DNA of 64,000 bases from Tragulus kanchil (GCA_022376925.1 JAIOJX010000005.1:13110501-13174500), one strand, 5' to 3'; numbered from the stretch's first letter, positions 22,034-34,075 are shown. Numbers and translations: made by a program. The notes: a model not told the origin generated them from the sequence alone.

Positions 22034-22380
22034 CTCCTTGGCTTAAAGGCATTAAGGATGGTGTCACGAATAAATTAAGAAACTATACTCTGAATGTATA
22101 TCCACGGAAATGACATATCTGTGATCCCTTTGGTATTTCCCCGGCTATGGTCAACTTAACGTTCAAAGTAATAATCTTCTACTGAAGGATCAAGACCAGA
22201 AAGAAGAGTAGGAGGAGAGAAAACGTGCAGAGCTATTTCAGAGGAGTGTTATACCAACTATAATTGAAGAAGTGATCAGAATATGCAGCACCTGTTATTT
22301 TAAGGAAAATAAATTCATGAGATTCAAATAATTCAAGAAGTGATCAGAGAATAGGAATGTTCACGCAACCGACGATGAGA

Positions 22381-22625
22381 GCAATGTGGTGATGGAACCA
22401 GAGACTGGTGTAACACCCTCTAGAAATCAGAAGAGGCAAGGGAAGGGCTTCTTTCCCCGATTCTCAGCAGGAAACAGCCCTACCCACACTTAGATTTTAG
22501 CTCTGTAGGACTCATTTCGGACTTGGGATCTCTGGAACGATGAGAGAGTAAATCTGTGCTTTTTTTAAGCCACTAAATAAATATGTGACAATTTGTCACA
22601 GCAACCACAGGAAACTAATATTCTT
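22381..22625 (+). mobile_element. MLT1-type LTR 3' part, second copy
   Basis: Repeat of 21279-21535 through duplication I, with junction-side deletions. Confidence 0.75.
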
Positions 22626-22915
22626 CCCAGCTGACTTAGTCATTGCTTCATTTTACTTCCTTGTTCATACCTGTATTACTGCTCGGAGAGTATCAGATCC
22701 TATTGTGTCTCTTTTTTTTTTTTTTCCTATTGAGTGTCCTTACTTAGGTATCTCTCCTACTCGATGAAGAGCCAAACTCCTTGAGGGGAGGAGCTTCAAG
22801 GGGACTGAGAACATAACAGGCTATGACGAGGTGGGTGACCTGATTGACAGGTGGACAGATAGGAGCGTATCTGCCACTCTTCAGAGCCATCTTAAGTCTG
22901 TGACTGTCTTATAGT

Positions 22916-23123
22916 GGTGGTGGTTTAATTGCCAAGTTGTGTTCAACTCTTGGGACACCATGACTGTAGCCCATCAGGCTCCTTTGTCCATAGGCTTTTC
23001 CAGGCAAGGATACTGGAGTGGCTTGCCACTTCCTTCTCTAGGGAATCTTCCCAACCCAGGGATCAAACCCAGGTCTCCTGCAATGCAGGCAGATTCCTTA
23101 CCAACTGAGCTACCTAAACCACC
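22916..23123 (-). mobile_element. Bov-tA-type SINE, second copy
   Basis: Repeat of 21826-22033 through duplication I. Confidence 0.88.
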
Positions 23124-23424
23124 CTCCTTGGCTTAAAGGCATTAAGGATGGTGTCACGAATAAATTAAGAAACTATACTCTGAATGTATATCCACGGAAA
23201 TGACATATCTGTGATCCCTTTGGTATTTCCCTGGCTATGGTCAACTTAACGTTCAAAGTAATAATCTTCTACTGAAGGATCAAGACCAGAAAGAAGAGTA
23301 GGAGGAGAGAAAAAACGTGCAGAGCTATTTCGAAGAGGAGTGTTATACCAACTATAATTGAAGAAGTGATCAGAATATGCAGCACCTGTTATTTTAAGGA
23401 AAATAAATTCATGAGATTCAAATT

Positions 23425-24170
23425 TCAGCATGACAGAGAAAAAAGGAGATGTTTTTCACATTCTCCGCAAGATGCTCGCAGGATGAATCTGTCAAGAAAC
23501 GGGGGAAAAGGTCACACGAGAGCCAGCGGGACGCCGTGGATGGAATTCATTCTGTCACATGGCATCAACTCAATTAACTACTATGGGGCGGGGGGACTGT
23601 CAATTAAACTCTTTCCAGAGTCTTTTTTTTTTTTTTAATAGAACATTGACAGGACTTGTTTATTCAACAGGAGAACCTCTGAAATCTCCCTACTAGGTTT
23701 GCATCTGAGATGATTAATGTATGAAATGGTCCATTGCCTCTGTTTTGACAGGAGCTGTCTCAGATACATGAGAACTTGACGGGTAAACAAAGCAGTGAGT
23801 CTCCAGGGATGCCTAGAGTTTGCATGCATTCTACTAGATGGCACCACATCTGGGGTTTGGTCCATGCCCCATCAGGGTCATAAGGATCTGGAGGCCAGAC
23901 GCACTCCCTTGGGCGAGGTCTCAGTAACAGGAAATGGGCTGATGGGAGGGGCCTGGTGTAGGGAGGGAGTTGGCACAGACCAATTGTGCCCAGGGGGAGT
24001 GGTGGGTACAGGGTGGGCTCATAAACCAGCTTTGGGCAAGGAGGTGCCATGTGGATTCATCTGTAATCGTTGCCAGTGAACAGGGTATAAATATTCTTGC
24101 TATAGCTGGTTTCAATTAACTGGCGAAATTCTTGAAGAGTTAATGACTGTCTCCTGTTAGCCAGGATCAA
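23425..24170. other. Single-copy tract, nothing recognised
   Basis: Contains a T run at about 23622-23636 and a TATAAATA word near 24085, but no exon or repeat family that I can support. A 94- and a 96-codon frame overlap on opposite strands and are probably chance. Confidence 0.4.
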
Positions 24171-24315
24171 CCAGCTCCAGTATACCATGGGTTGGGTGGT
24201 TTACAAAGGCAGGTGTCAGAAGGAATCTTCCTGATCCAGGGATTGAACTAACGTCTCTTGCATCTCCGGCACTGGCAGGCAAATCCTTTATAATTGTGCC
24301 ACCTGGGGAGCCCCA
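24171..24315 (-). mobile_element. Partial Bov-tA-type SINE
   Basis: GGAATCTTCCTGATCCAGGG, then TCTCTTGCATCTCCGGCACT and CACCTGGGGAGCCCC at the head end. The BovB-like side is degraded. Confidence 0.75.
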
Positions 24316-24463
24316 ACTGACCCACAATTTACCATCTTGCAATGACCTGTAGGAAAGTGCAGTGGTTGCTGCCAGTTCTTTGCATCAGATGGGTGAGTGG
24401 AGATATGGCTGGAGTCTTAAGAATGGGGAAAAACCAGGAGAGGATGGATAACACAGCAGTGAC

Positions 24464-24502
24464 ATTATATATATATATATATGTTATATATATATATATA
24501 TA
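24464..24502. repeat. (AT)n microsatellite
   Basis: About 38 bases of AT alternation interrupted by one TGTT; self-complementary and cruciform-prone. Confidence 0.95.
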
Positions 24503-24542
24503 TTCTACTTTTACATGGTTTTGTTGTTTACTGCCACATACA

Positions 24543-24680
24543 ATTTTTTTTTTAATTTTTTCGGCTGCATCTTGTATCTTGTGGGATCTCAGTTCCCTGA
24601 CCAGGGATTAAACCCCAGCCATGGCAGGGAGAGCATGGAGTCTTAACCACTAGGCCACTAGGGAACTCTTTTTTTTTTTT
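24543..24680 (-). mobile_element. tRNA-derived SINE
   Basis: Poly-T start, CTTGTGGGATCTCAGTTCCC, GACCAGGGATTAAACCCCAG (reverse B box) and GGCCACTAGGGAACTC head end. A second CTAGGGAACTCTTTT follows near 24702. Confidence 0.75.
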
Positions 24681-24718
24681 ATTAGCAACAGATGCTAGGG
24701 AACTCTTTTGTATTACAT

Positions 24719-24935
24719 GGGCTTCCCTGCTGGCTTTGACAGTAAATGATTCTGTCTGCAATGTGGAAGGCCCAAGTTTGATCCCTGGGTCAGGAAGATC
24801 CCCTGGAGAAGGTAATGGCAACCCAGTCCAGTACTCTTGTCTGGAGAATTCCATGGACAGAGGATCCTGGCAGGCTACACTGGCAGGCTACAATCTTTGG
24901 GGTCACAAAGAGTTGGACACGACTGAGGAACTAAC
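24719..24935 (+). mobile_element. Bov-tA-type SINE
   Basis: Head GGGCTTCCCTGCTGGCTTTG, AAGTTTGATCCCTGGGTCAG; tail ATGGCAACCCAGTCCAGTAC and AAAGAGTTGGACACGACTGA. A short CACTGGCAGGCTACA duplication sits in the tail. Confidence 0.9.
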
Positions 24936-25004
24936 ACTTTCACATATTTATATAATATTATTTTAATTTTTTGATGGTCTACTGTATACCGAATGCCATA
25001 CTTG

Positions 25005-25165
25005 TGTCTGTTTCTTTAAATCCTGCTGGCAACCTTGCAAAACTGGTATGTTATTTTCCTTTCTTAGATGAGGCCGTTGAGGCAGTAGGGGTCAAGTATC
25101 TGTCTGACCTTGTACTGCCAGTAAGCAGCAAACGCTTGGATTGGAATCTGGGTGTTTCTGACTCC
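25005..25165 (-). mobile_element. MIR SINE
   Basis: Reverse-complement MIR: CTTAGATGAGGCCGTTGAGG, then GTCTGACCTTGTACTGCC and TGGAATCTGGGTGTTTCTGA. Confidence 0.65.
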
Positions 25166-25639
25166 CGAGTCGCTTTTTATAATTGAGCTGGGAATAGGGA
25201 GCGATCTGGGGGTGGGGGAGTTGTGGGGGTTGGAAGAGTTTGGACAAACTAACCCGGTGCCAGACTTCCTTTCTTGAGAAGCAGTGTCTCCAGCTCCTGT
25301 CGAAGCTGGGCTAGATTCCTGCGGCTGGCCAGGGGGCTACATGCAAGACCAAGCAGTGGGAGAATGTCGGTGAGATGGCAGCCAGATGGAGACAGTGAAT
25401 ATGGGCTAAATATGAAACAGAGCAAGAAGTCAGTGCAAGGTCCGAGGAACTGTTGGTTTGCCCCCAAGGTTCTCATATTTCTCAACAGGTTTCTGATTCT
25501 GAAAGGGCCCAGCTCATTAGGGACCATCAGTAACCCACATCAGGTCTTGACATTCAGGAAAGAGAAGGGAGAGTAGGAGGCTTTGGGGCTGACCGTCTTA
25601 CTCACAGACTGTCCAGCTAAAGGGAACCTGCCAAGCTCC

Positions 25640-25755
25640 TCAGCATCTGGTGGTCTAGGGGTTAGGTCCTCGCACATCCACCGCAGGGGCCATGGTTTTG
25701 ATCTCTGGTTGGGGAACTATGATCCCACTTGCCAAGTGGCCAAAAGCTCCGAGAG
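25640..25755 (+). mobile_element. tRNA-Glu-derived SINE
   Basis: TCTGGTGGTCTAGGGGTTAG is close to the 5' part of tRNA-Glu; TGGTTTTGATCTCTGGTTGG is the B-box region. Old, with a short tail. Confidence 0.65.
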
Positions 25756-25850
25756 ATGTGTGTATGTCCCTAAGCCATCAATACTATATACCATCATTGA
25801 AAAAAGGATTTTACCAATTTAGAGGCAGTAAAATAGTATCTGGTTCTTTT

Positions 25851-26144
25851 TTTTTTTTTTTTTTACTATTTTTTTTTAAATTTTGGCCACTTTTTATTGG
25901 TTTTTTAATTTATTTATTTTCATCGATCTTTATTCTTTGGCCTGTGTGGGCCTCCCACCGCAGTGGCCTCTCCTGTTGCAGAGCACTGGCTCTGGGCACA
26001 TGCACTCCAGGGCTCCGGCTTGGTGATTGGACACACCGGTCCAGCCGCTCCGCAGCACGTGGGATCTTCCCAGGCCAGGGCTTGAACCGGCGGCCCTTGC
26101 ACTGCAAGGCAGTCTATTTACCCACTGGACCACCAGGAAAGCCA
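25851..26144 (-). mobile_element. CHR-like SINE, short-tail type
   Basis: Poly-T and a short TTTTGGCCACTTTTTATTGG tail with no C-rich block, then the family body and tRNA head (GAACCGGCGGCCCTTGCACT). TAAAATAGTATCTGGTTCTT at 25829 and TAAAATAGTGTCTGGTTCTT at 26145 form a 20-base target-site duplication with one change. Confidence 0.9.
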
Positions 26145-26830
26145 TAAAATAGTGTCTGGTTCTTTTTTACTGCCAATTAATTATTAGTAAATCTGAATGC
26201 TTCTTCAAATGTTTACTCCCTATTTGTTTTTCTTCATTTGGCAATTATCTGTTCTTTTCTTTTGCTTAATTTTTAAATAATCTTGAAATCAAAATCTTTT
26301 TTCTCACTAACTTTATGTTTTAAGGATGTTAATTAACCATCTGTTCATCAGGTGGGATACTTTTAGTTGCAGCCAACAGAAAACCAAAGGGATTTATAGC
26401 AGCTCTGAAACTGGTTCATTTCAGTGCTCCCTGGCATCATCAGAGACCCAGGTTCTTTCTGTCCTTCCACTCTGCTCACTTTGACATGTGGCTTTGCTCT
26501 TAGCCTTCTCACCCAAGGGTGGCTTGTATATTAACCGTCAATCGACCAAGCAGTGGGAGAATGAGATGGCAGCCAGATGGAGACAGTGAATATGGGCTAA
26601 ATATGAAACAGAGCAAGAAGTCAGTGCAAGGTCCGAGGAACTGTTGGTTTGCCCCCAAGGTTCTCATATTTCTCAACAGGTTTCTGATTCTGAAAGGGCC
26701 CAGCTCATTAGGGACCATCAGTAACCCACATCAGGTCTTGACATTCAGGAAAGAGAAGGGAGAGTAGGAGGCTTTGGGGCTGACCGTCTTACTCACAGAC
26801 TGTCCAGCTAAAGGGAACCTGCCAAGCTCC

Positions 26831-26946
26831 TCAGCATCTGGTGGTCTAGGGGTTAGGTCCTCGCACATCCACCGCAGGGGCCATGGTTTTGATCTCTGGT
26901 TGGGGAACTATGATCCCACTTGCCAAGTGGCCAAAAGCTCCGAGAG
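26831..26946 (+). mobile_element. tRNA-Glu-derived SINE, second copy
   Basis: Repeat of 25640-25755 through duplication J. Confidence 0.65.
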
Positions 26947-27041
26947 ATGTGTGTATGTCCCTAAGCCATCAATACTATATACCATCATTGAAAAAAGGAT
27001 TTTACCAATTTAGAGGCAGTAAAATAGTATCTGGTTCTTTT

Positions 27042-27336
27042 TTTTTTTTTTTTTTTACTATTTTTTTTTAAATTTTGGCCACTTTTTATTGGTTTTTTAA
27101 TTTATTTATTTTCATCGATCTTTATTCTTTGGCCTGTGTGGGCCTCCCACCGCAGTGGCCTCTCCTGTTGCAGAGCACTGGCTCTGGGCACATGCACTCC
27201 AGGGCTCCGGCTTGGTGATTGGACACACCGGTCCAGCCGCTCCGCAGCACGTGGGATCTTCCCAGGCCAGGGCTTGAACCGGCGGCCCTTGCACTGCAAG
27301 GCAGTCTATTTACCCACTGGACCACCAGGAAAGCCA
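27042..27336 (-). mobile_element. CHR-like SINE, second copy
   Basis: Repeat of 25851-26144, with its flanking target-site duplication, through duplication J; not an independent insertion. Confidence 0.92.
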
Positions 27337-28454
27337 TAAAATAGTGTCTGGTTCTTTTTTACTGCCAATTAATTATTAGTAAATCTGAATGCTTCTTCAA
27401 ATGTTTACTCCCTATTTGTTTTTCTTCATTTGGCAATTATCTGTTCTTTTCTTTTGCTTAATTTTTAAATAATCTTGAAATCAAAATCTTTTTTCTCACT
27501 AACTTTATGTTTTAAGGATGTTAATTAACCATCTGTTCATCAGGTGGGATACTTTTAGTTGCAGCCAACAGAAAACCAAAGGGATTTATAGCAGCTCTGA
27601 AACTGGTTCATTTCAGTGCTCCCTGGCATCATCAGAGACCCAGGTTCTTTCTGTCCTTCCACTCTGCTCACTTTGACATGTGGCTTTGCTCTTAGCCTCA
27701 CATCTTCACGGCCTAGAGAGGGTGGCTTGTAATTTCAGAAATCACCTCCTCATCAGAACAACACCCAGAGAAAGAGGTTTTTCTCTTTCGTGAGTTTCTT
27801 ATCAAGTTTGAAGAAAACCATTTGCAGAAGCCACCAAGCAGACCTGCTTCACAGCCAGTTGGCTGAGACTGTGTCACATCACTCTGACGGCACAGTCACT
27901 GGCAAAGGAGAGCACGATTGGCTGAGACCGGCCCCCGCTGGACCCTGAATCTCATGAGGAAGGAGTAGATGGATATCTAAGCAAGACAGAGCTCTCTCAT
28001 CAAGGGAGAATAGGAGAAAGACCTTGGGTTTGCTTCACATAGCACCTGCCACACCATGACTTCCATGTGAAGATTCTAACTTGGCAACTAAACTAGGAGC
28101 ACCTCTGAGATCTTTCTCACAGCAGAGGCCATGATGCCAGGAAAGTCTTTCAGATGCTAAATGCAGTCCTTAACAGAGGTGGCTGCATGCTCACTGAGCA
28201 TCAGAAGACTGATTCCTTAGCTCCTTTACAGTGGTGCCTCTGTGTACCTCAGACTCCCCAGCTTAATAGGATGAAATGTTAAGACCAAGAAGTATGAAAA
28301 TATTAATATTTCCTTTTTCCTAACAACTGTTTGGGGTTCCTAAGTACTTCATTCCCTTAAGGGAGCACGAGGTATATACTGAATGTCTAGACCTAATCAG
28401 ACAAGTACAAACATCCATAGCATTGTGCATCCAATCTATGCACTTGGCTGGTAC

Positions 28455-28935
28455 ATAGGTTTCTGATGCCCATAAACTTATGGGCTTAAGGCAACACAGA
28501 TTTATCATTTTATAGTTCTGGAGGCCAGAAGTCCACCTGAAATTGGTCTCACTGGATTAAGATCAAGGGGTCCACATGAGTGCATCCCTTTGGGAGGCTC
28601 CTCGCCTTTTCCATTTTCTAGAGGCTGCCTGCGTTCCTCAGCTCATGGCCCCTTCATCCTTCCACAAACCAGTACTTGGCGGGTCAAGTCCTTCTCACAT
28701 GGTATCACTCTGACCTTCTCTGTCTTCTTTTTCCACTTTAAGAACTTTGCAATTATATTGGGCCCACCCAGAAAATCCAAAACAATCTTCCCATCTTGAG
28801 GTCACTCAATTAGCAGTCTTAACTCCGTTGGCAACCCTAGTTCCCCTTTGCCACGTAACCGAATGTATTCACTGGTTACAGGGAGTAGGATGTGGAAAAC
28901 CTTGCAGGTGGAGGCAGGAATCCCCCATCTGCCTC
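28455..28935 (-). mobile_element. MLT1-type MaLR LTR
   Basis: Plus strand reads as reverse-complement MLT1: GGCTTAAGGCAACACAGATT, TATAGTTCTGGAGGCCAGAA, GGCTGCCTGCGTTCCTCAGC, TTGGGCCCACCCAGAAAATC and TTCCCCTTTGCCACGTAAC. Ancient and non-coding; the frames of 69 and 130 codons through it are chance. Confidence 0.7.
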
Positions 28936-29551
28936 CCTATCCTTCTCATTTCTAATGTTTATTGTTACCGTGGTTTTGTCACTCTCAGAGAATGGCCTCA
29001 AAATAGTCTCACTTTAGTTTCTAGACCGGCCCCGCTGGACCCTGAATCTCATGAGGAAGGAGTAGATGGATATCTAAGCAAGACAGAGCTCTCTCATCAA
29101 GGGAGAATAGGAGAAAGACCTTGGGTTTGCTTCACATAGCACCTGCCACACCATGACTTCCATGTGAAGATTCTAACTTGGCAACTAAACTAGGAGCACC
29201 TCTGAGATCTTTCTCACAGCAGAGGCCATGATGCCAGGAAAGTCTTTCAGATGCTAAATGCAGTCCTTAACAGAGGTGGCTGCATGCTCACTGAGCATCA
29301 GAAGACTGATTCCTTAGCTCCTTTACAGTGGTGCCTCTGTGTACCTCAGACTCCCCAGCTTAATAGGATGAAATGTTAAGACCAAGAAGTATGAAAATAT
29401 TAATATTTCCTTTTTCCTAACAACTGTTTGGGGTTCCTAAGTACTTCATTCCCTTAAGGGAGCACGAGGTATATACTGAATGTCTAGACCTAATCAGACA
29501 AGTACAAACATCCATAGCATTGTGCATCCAATCTATGCACTTGGCTGGTAC

Positions 29552-30032
29552 ATAGGTTTCTGATGCCCATAAACTTATGGGCTTAAGGCAACACAGATTT
29601 ATCATTTTATAGTTCTGGAGGCCAGAAGTCCACCTGAAATTGGTCTCACTGGATTAAGATCAAGGGGTCCACATGAGTGCATCCCTTTGGGAGGCTCCTC
29701 GCCTTTTCCATTTTCTAGAGGCTGCCTGCGTTCCTCAGCTCATGGCCCCTTCATCCTTCCACAAACCAGTACTTGGCGGGTCAAGTCCTTCTCACATGGT
29801 ATCACTCTGACCTTCTCTGTCTTCTTTTTCCACTTTAAGAACTTTGCAATTATATTGGGCCCACCCAGAAAATCCAAAACAATCTTCCCATCTTGAGGTC
29901 ACTCAATTAGCAGTCTTAACTCCGTTGGCAACCCTAGTTCCCCTTTGCCACGTAACCGAATGTATTCACTGGTTACAGGGAGTAGGATGTGGAAAACCTT
30001 GCAGGTGGAGGCAGGAATCCCCCTTCTGCCTC
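29552..30032 (-). mobile_element. MLT1-type LTR, second copy
   Basis: Repeat of 28455-28935 through duplication K. Confidence 0.7.
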
Positions 30033-30123
30033 CCTATCCTTCTCATTTCTAATGTTTATTGTTACCGTGGTTTTTGTCACTCTCAGAGAATGGCCTCAAA
30101 ATAGTCTCACTTTAGTTTCTAGA

Positions 30124-30747
30124 GGCCATTTCATTAATCTCCTTCTGGGCCCATAAGGACTATGCCTCTGGCATTTTTGCTGAAGACACAAAATTTGAAA
30201 TCAGATCGAAGAGCAGAAATATCTCCTCTTCCAGGCTTTCTGAGCCTCTCTGCTCCTAGGAATCAATATTCCCATCCAGTTGCATTTATAGAATCTGCAT
30301 CCCATTGCGCTCCTATTTAGGGCTGTACTGTGTATAGTCATTCCTCTTTCTCATATGGCCTCCTTGTCAGAATAAATCCGTCTTGGAGCCGAGAGTGTGC
30401 TTTCTCCCTTCTGGCTTCCTCCTACATGAATCTGTGGAAAACACATAGTAGAAAGGAGTAGCCAGCTCTAGGCTTGGATGGATCAAGCGAGCTGTCCTTT
30501 ATTTGAGAAACTGCCTTAGGTTGTTTCAACAGGTAAGAAGTAGCACCCTGTGACTCTTTTTCCCCCTCTTCTTCCTAATCTCATTTGTCACACCTCATGC
30601 TTTCTCATCATTCCATAATCCAACTTAATCACTATGGGGAAAACAGAACACTTGGGTGGGTTTCTGGGGGCAGCAGAGAGCTCATGAAAGAAGGAAGACT
30701 AAGGACTCTGTGCATAGAATGCCTGGCCCTTAACACTTTGCACTTGG
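30124..30747. other. Single-copy tract, nothing recognised
   Basis: Mixed sequence between duplication K and two SINEs. The first part may continue the MLT1-like wording, but I could not follow it. Confidence 0.35.
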
Positions 30748-31000
30748 AGGCTGCCCTGGTAGCTCAGTGGTAAAGAGTTTGCCTGCCAATGCAGGAGATA
30801 CAGGTTCGATCCCTGATCTGGGAAGATCCCACATTCTGCGAAGCAACAAAGCCCATGAGCCACAACTATTGTGCTCTAGAGCCTCGGAGCTGCAACTATG
30901 GAGCCCATGTGCTGCGCCAACTGAAGCCTGTGTGCCCTAGAGCCTGAGTTCCACAAGAGAAGTCACCGCAACAAGAAGCCTGCTCACCCCGACTAGAACT
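30748..31000 (+). mobile_element. Full-length tRNA-Glu-derived SINE
   Basis: Head GGCTGCCCTGGTAGCTCAGT, B box GGTTCGATCCCTGATCTGGG, then a body of ACAACTATTGTGCTCTAGAG and AAGCCTGTGTGCCCTAGAGC repeats and AAGAGAAGTCACCGCAAC. This is a long-bodied type, different from the Bov-tA copy that follows. Confidence 0.85.
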
Positions 31001-31034
31001 CAGGTTTAAAATTGTGCATTTTTAAGAGACATAT

Positions 31035-31250
31035 GGGCTTCCTGGGTACTCAATGGTAAAGAATTCGCCTGCCAATGCAGGAGACTTGGGTTTGATCCCT
31101 GGGTCGGGAAGATGCCCTGGAGGAGGAAATGACAAGGCACTCCAGTATTTTTGCCTGGGAAATCCTATGGACAGAGGAACCTGAAGGGCTACGTTCATAG
31201 GGTCACATAGAGTAGGGCATGACTTAGAGACTAAACAGCAGCAGCAGCAA
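31035..31250 (+). mobile_element. Bov-tA-type SINE with AGC tail
   Basis: Head GGGCTTCCTGGGTACTCAAT; tail ACAAGGCACTCCAGTATTTT and GGGCATGACTTAGAGACTAA, ending in an AGC/CAG run (about 31236-31249). Confidence 0.88.
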
Positions 31251-32176
31251 GAGGTCTGTGTTTCTCCAATTGTAGACCCCTTTGAGGCTGGAAGCCTTAG
31301 AGGAAACTACATAACCCTCAGGCCATGTCTGAAACATGACTTGGTATCAGACTGAAAAGAATAAGCATCTTTGAATCATGCTGATTTAATTTTCTTTAAA
31401 AACTGGGGTGGAATCCTTGCATCATTATCTATTTGGAGTTCTACTGCCCAGGAATGGGGGTGAGCATAGACCACCCCTGGATGCACTGGCTTCCAAAGAT
31501 ACTACGCTCAGCTGCTCAGGGCCTGTATATTTCTTGAAAAACTGAATTCAACGAAGGCTGTTTTTTTCCATCTCTGCATGTTAAACTAAACACCTAGTTT
31601 CCATGAAACCCCAGGCCTCAAAGGTTCATTTCCACCTAAACAGGTGGAAGGCATTGGAGGTTTTTCCCCACAACCGCCAAGCAGCAGGCACAAGGGGCTG
31701 AAAGGAGGCAGCCAGAGCAGGGCAGGCCTGGCGTCTTTCCTCCCGCTTTCTCCCCTTGTCACACTCATGTGTGACGGGACAGCTCTGCGCTGTCAGTCAA
31801 AGCTGCTTCCAGGCATTATTTTCTCATCATTTATTCTCTACTCTTCCCATCACGTCATTTCATAGAGTCCTGTAATTACCCAGCCGTGTGCATCTGGGCT
31901 GTCAACAGGCTCTGGTGCGTGACATGTAGCTAAGTCATTGTCTGTAACGAGGAAGGCCCTCATCCAAGGCAGGTCTGCACCCATCTCTTCTACCCGTTCT
32001 GGTCGGCCTCACTCTCCTGGGACTCCTGGCTTGTTCATCGCAATGCTAATCAGACGTGCTTCCAATGAGGGTGAGGCTCTCACCTCGCGGTTCAAACCAA
32101 GCCCACACTCCCAGGAAGCTCTGTGTTCCTGTAAGATATGGAAACCTGCATTGAGAAAATACAGGATGCCCTCCTC
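31251..32176. other. No gene recognised
   Basis: Unclassified DNA, repeated at 32328-33256. Opposed frames of 60-97 codons only. Confidence 0.4.
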
Positions 32177-32197
32177 CATGGGGCTGGAATGGACAGG

Positions 32198-32327
32198 GGA
32201 GGGAAATGACAAGGCACTCCACTATTCTTGACTGGGAAATCCTATGGACAGAGGAACCTGAAGGGCTACGTTCATAGGGTCACATAGAGTAGGGCATGAC
32301 TTAGAGACTAAACAGCAGCAGCAGCAA
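32198..32327 (+). mobile_element. Bov-tA SINE 3' half (duplicated)
   Basis: Partial repeat of 31035-31250 through duplication L. Confidence 0.88.
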
Positions 32328-33790
32328 GAGGTCTGTGTTTCTCCAATTGTAGACCCCTTTGAGGCTGGAAGCCTTAGAGGAAACTACATAACCCTCAGGC
32401 CATGTCTGAAACATGACTTGGTATCAGACTGAAAAGAATAAGCATCTTTGAATCATGCTGATTTAATTTTCTTTAAAAACTGGGGTGGAATCCTTGCATC
32501 ATTATCTATTTGGAGTTCTACTGCCCAGGAATGGGGGTGAGCATAGACCACCCCTGGATGCACTGGCTTCCAAAGATACTACGCTCAGCTGCTCAGGGCC
32601 TGTATATTTCTTGAAAAACTGAATTCAACGAAGGCTGTTTTTTTCCATCTCTGCATGTTAAACTAAACACCTAGTTTCCATGAAACCCCAGGCCTCAAAG
32701 GTTCATTTCCACCTAAACAGGTGGAAGGCATTGGAGGTTTTTCCCCACAACCGCCAAGCAGCAGGCACAAGGGGCTGAAAGGAGGCAGCCAGAGCAGGGC
32801 AGGCCTGGCGTCTTTCCTCCCGCTTTCTCCCCTTGTCACACTCATGTGTGACGGGACAGCTCTGCGCTGTCAGTCAAAGCTGCTTCCAGGCATTATTTTC
32901 TCATCATTTATTCTCTACTCTTCCCATCACGTCATTTCATAGAGTCCTGTAATTACCCAGCCGTGTGCATCTGGGCTGTCAACAGGCTCTGGTGCGTGAC
33001 ATGTAGCTAAGTCATTGTCTGTAACGAGGAAGGCCCTCATCCAAGGCAGGTCTGCACCCATCTCTTCTACCCCGTTCTGGTCGGCCTCACTCTCCTGGGA
33101 CTCCTGGCTTGTTCATCGCAATGCTAATCAGACGTGCTTCCAATGAGGGTGAGGCTCTCACCTCGCGGTTCAAACCAAGCCCACACTCCCAGGAAGCTCT
33201 GTGTTCCTGTAAGATATGGAAACCTGCATTGAGAAAATACAGGATGCCCTCCTCCCGATCAGAAGCTTTTGAGAGGGAGCTTTGCCTGTTTGCCAGCTTG
33301 ATTCCTTCCAGTTTTCAAGCACTTGGAATGGAAGCAGCCCTCTGGAGCCGACTTAGGACGTTGTGGCTATTTTGAGGGCGTGGTCTACTTTGCAGCTCTT
33401 GAGGAATTGCCTTGTGTTCCCTGCAATGGGCAGAATAACCCGACACCCCCCATAGGGGCTCATATCCTAATCCCCAGGACCTGTGGCTCTGTTACCTTAC
33501 ACAGCAAAGGGAATTTTGCAAATAGAATTCAGGTTGCGGACCTTGAGGTGGGGAGATTATCCTGGACCACCTGGGAAGGCCCAAGGAAATAGTAAGGGTT
33601 CTCGTAAGGGGAAGAGGGAGATAGGAGAGTCAGAGAAAGAAGTGAGGGTGGAAGGAGAGGCTGGGGAGACACAGTTGCTAGTTGGGATCACAAGCAGAGG
33701 ATACAGATGGCCTCTAGACTGGAGGTCAGAAAGCAAATCCTCCCCTACAGGCCCTGAAGGACCACAGCCCTTCCAACATCCTTTCTTTTC

Positions 33791-34064
33791 TTTTCTTTTT
33801 TTTTTAAATTTTGGCCTCTTTCATTGGTTATTTATTTATTTTCATCCGTCTTTATTCTTTGGCTCGTGTGGGTCTCCCATTGCAGTGCCCTCTCCTGTTG
33901 CAGAGCACCAGCTCTGGACGCATGAGCTCCAGAGCACTGGCTCATCACTGGACACACCGCTCCAGTTGGTCCATGGAATGTGGGATCTTTCTGGGCCAGG
34001 GATTGAATTGGTGCCCCTTGCACTGCAAGGCGGACTGTATACCCACTGGACCATCAGGGAAGCC
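33791..34064 (-). mobile_element. CHR-like SINE, short-tail type
   Basis: Poly-T, TTTTGGCCTCTTTCATTGG without a C-rich block, body with TCTGGACGCATGAGCTCCAG (hairpin degraded) and head GACCATCAGGGAAGCCC. It is the most diverged of the nine insertions. Confidence 0.85.
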
Positions 34065-34075
34065 CCCAATATCTT

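Larger units (their letters stand above)
21279..23424. repeat. Duplication I, period about 1090
   Basis: Copy 1 is 21279-22329 and copy 2 is 22381-23424. Copy 2 starts with losses (GGATGTGAGAATGTGTACACC reduced to GGTGTAACACC near 22408). The 51-base filler 22330-22380 contains a garbled copy of nearby 22262-22285. One interior C/T difference near 22141 and 23231. Confidence 0.95.
25347..27732. repeat. Duplication J, period about 1191
   Basis: Copy 1 is about 25347-26530 and copy 2 about 26544-27732. Copy 2 lost 6 bp at its start (GTCGGTGAG to GTGAG near 26562); copy 1 lost about 20 bp at its end (near 26507). Filler 26531-26543. The SINE poly-T is longer in copy 2. Confidence 0.96.
27925..30123. 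repeat. Duplication K, period about 1097
   Basis: Copy 1 is 27925-29025 and copy 2 is 29023-30123, meeting at a shared AGA without filler. Differences: one C in the GCCCCC run at the start, A/T near 28927 and 30024, and one T near 28977 and 30074. Confidence 0.96.
31125..33256. repeat. Duplication L, period about 1077
   Basis: Copy 1 is 31125-32176 and copy 2 is 32202-33256, with filler 32177-32201. The left breakpoint lies inside a SINE, so copy 2 repeats only its 3' half. Substitutions cluster at the start of copy 2 (near 32221-32230); one C is lost at about 31993. Confidence 0.96.

Noticed and set aside
24082..24095. GGGTATAAATA as a promoter
   Set aside because: An isolated TATA-like word with no supporting exon.
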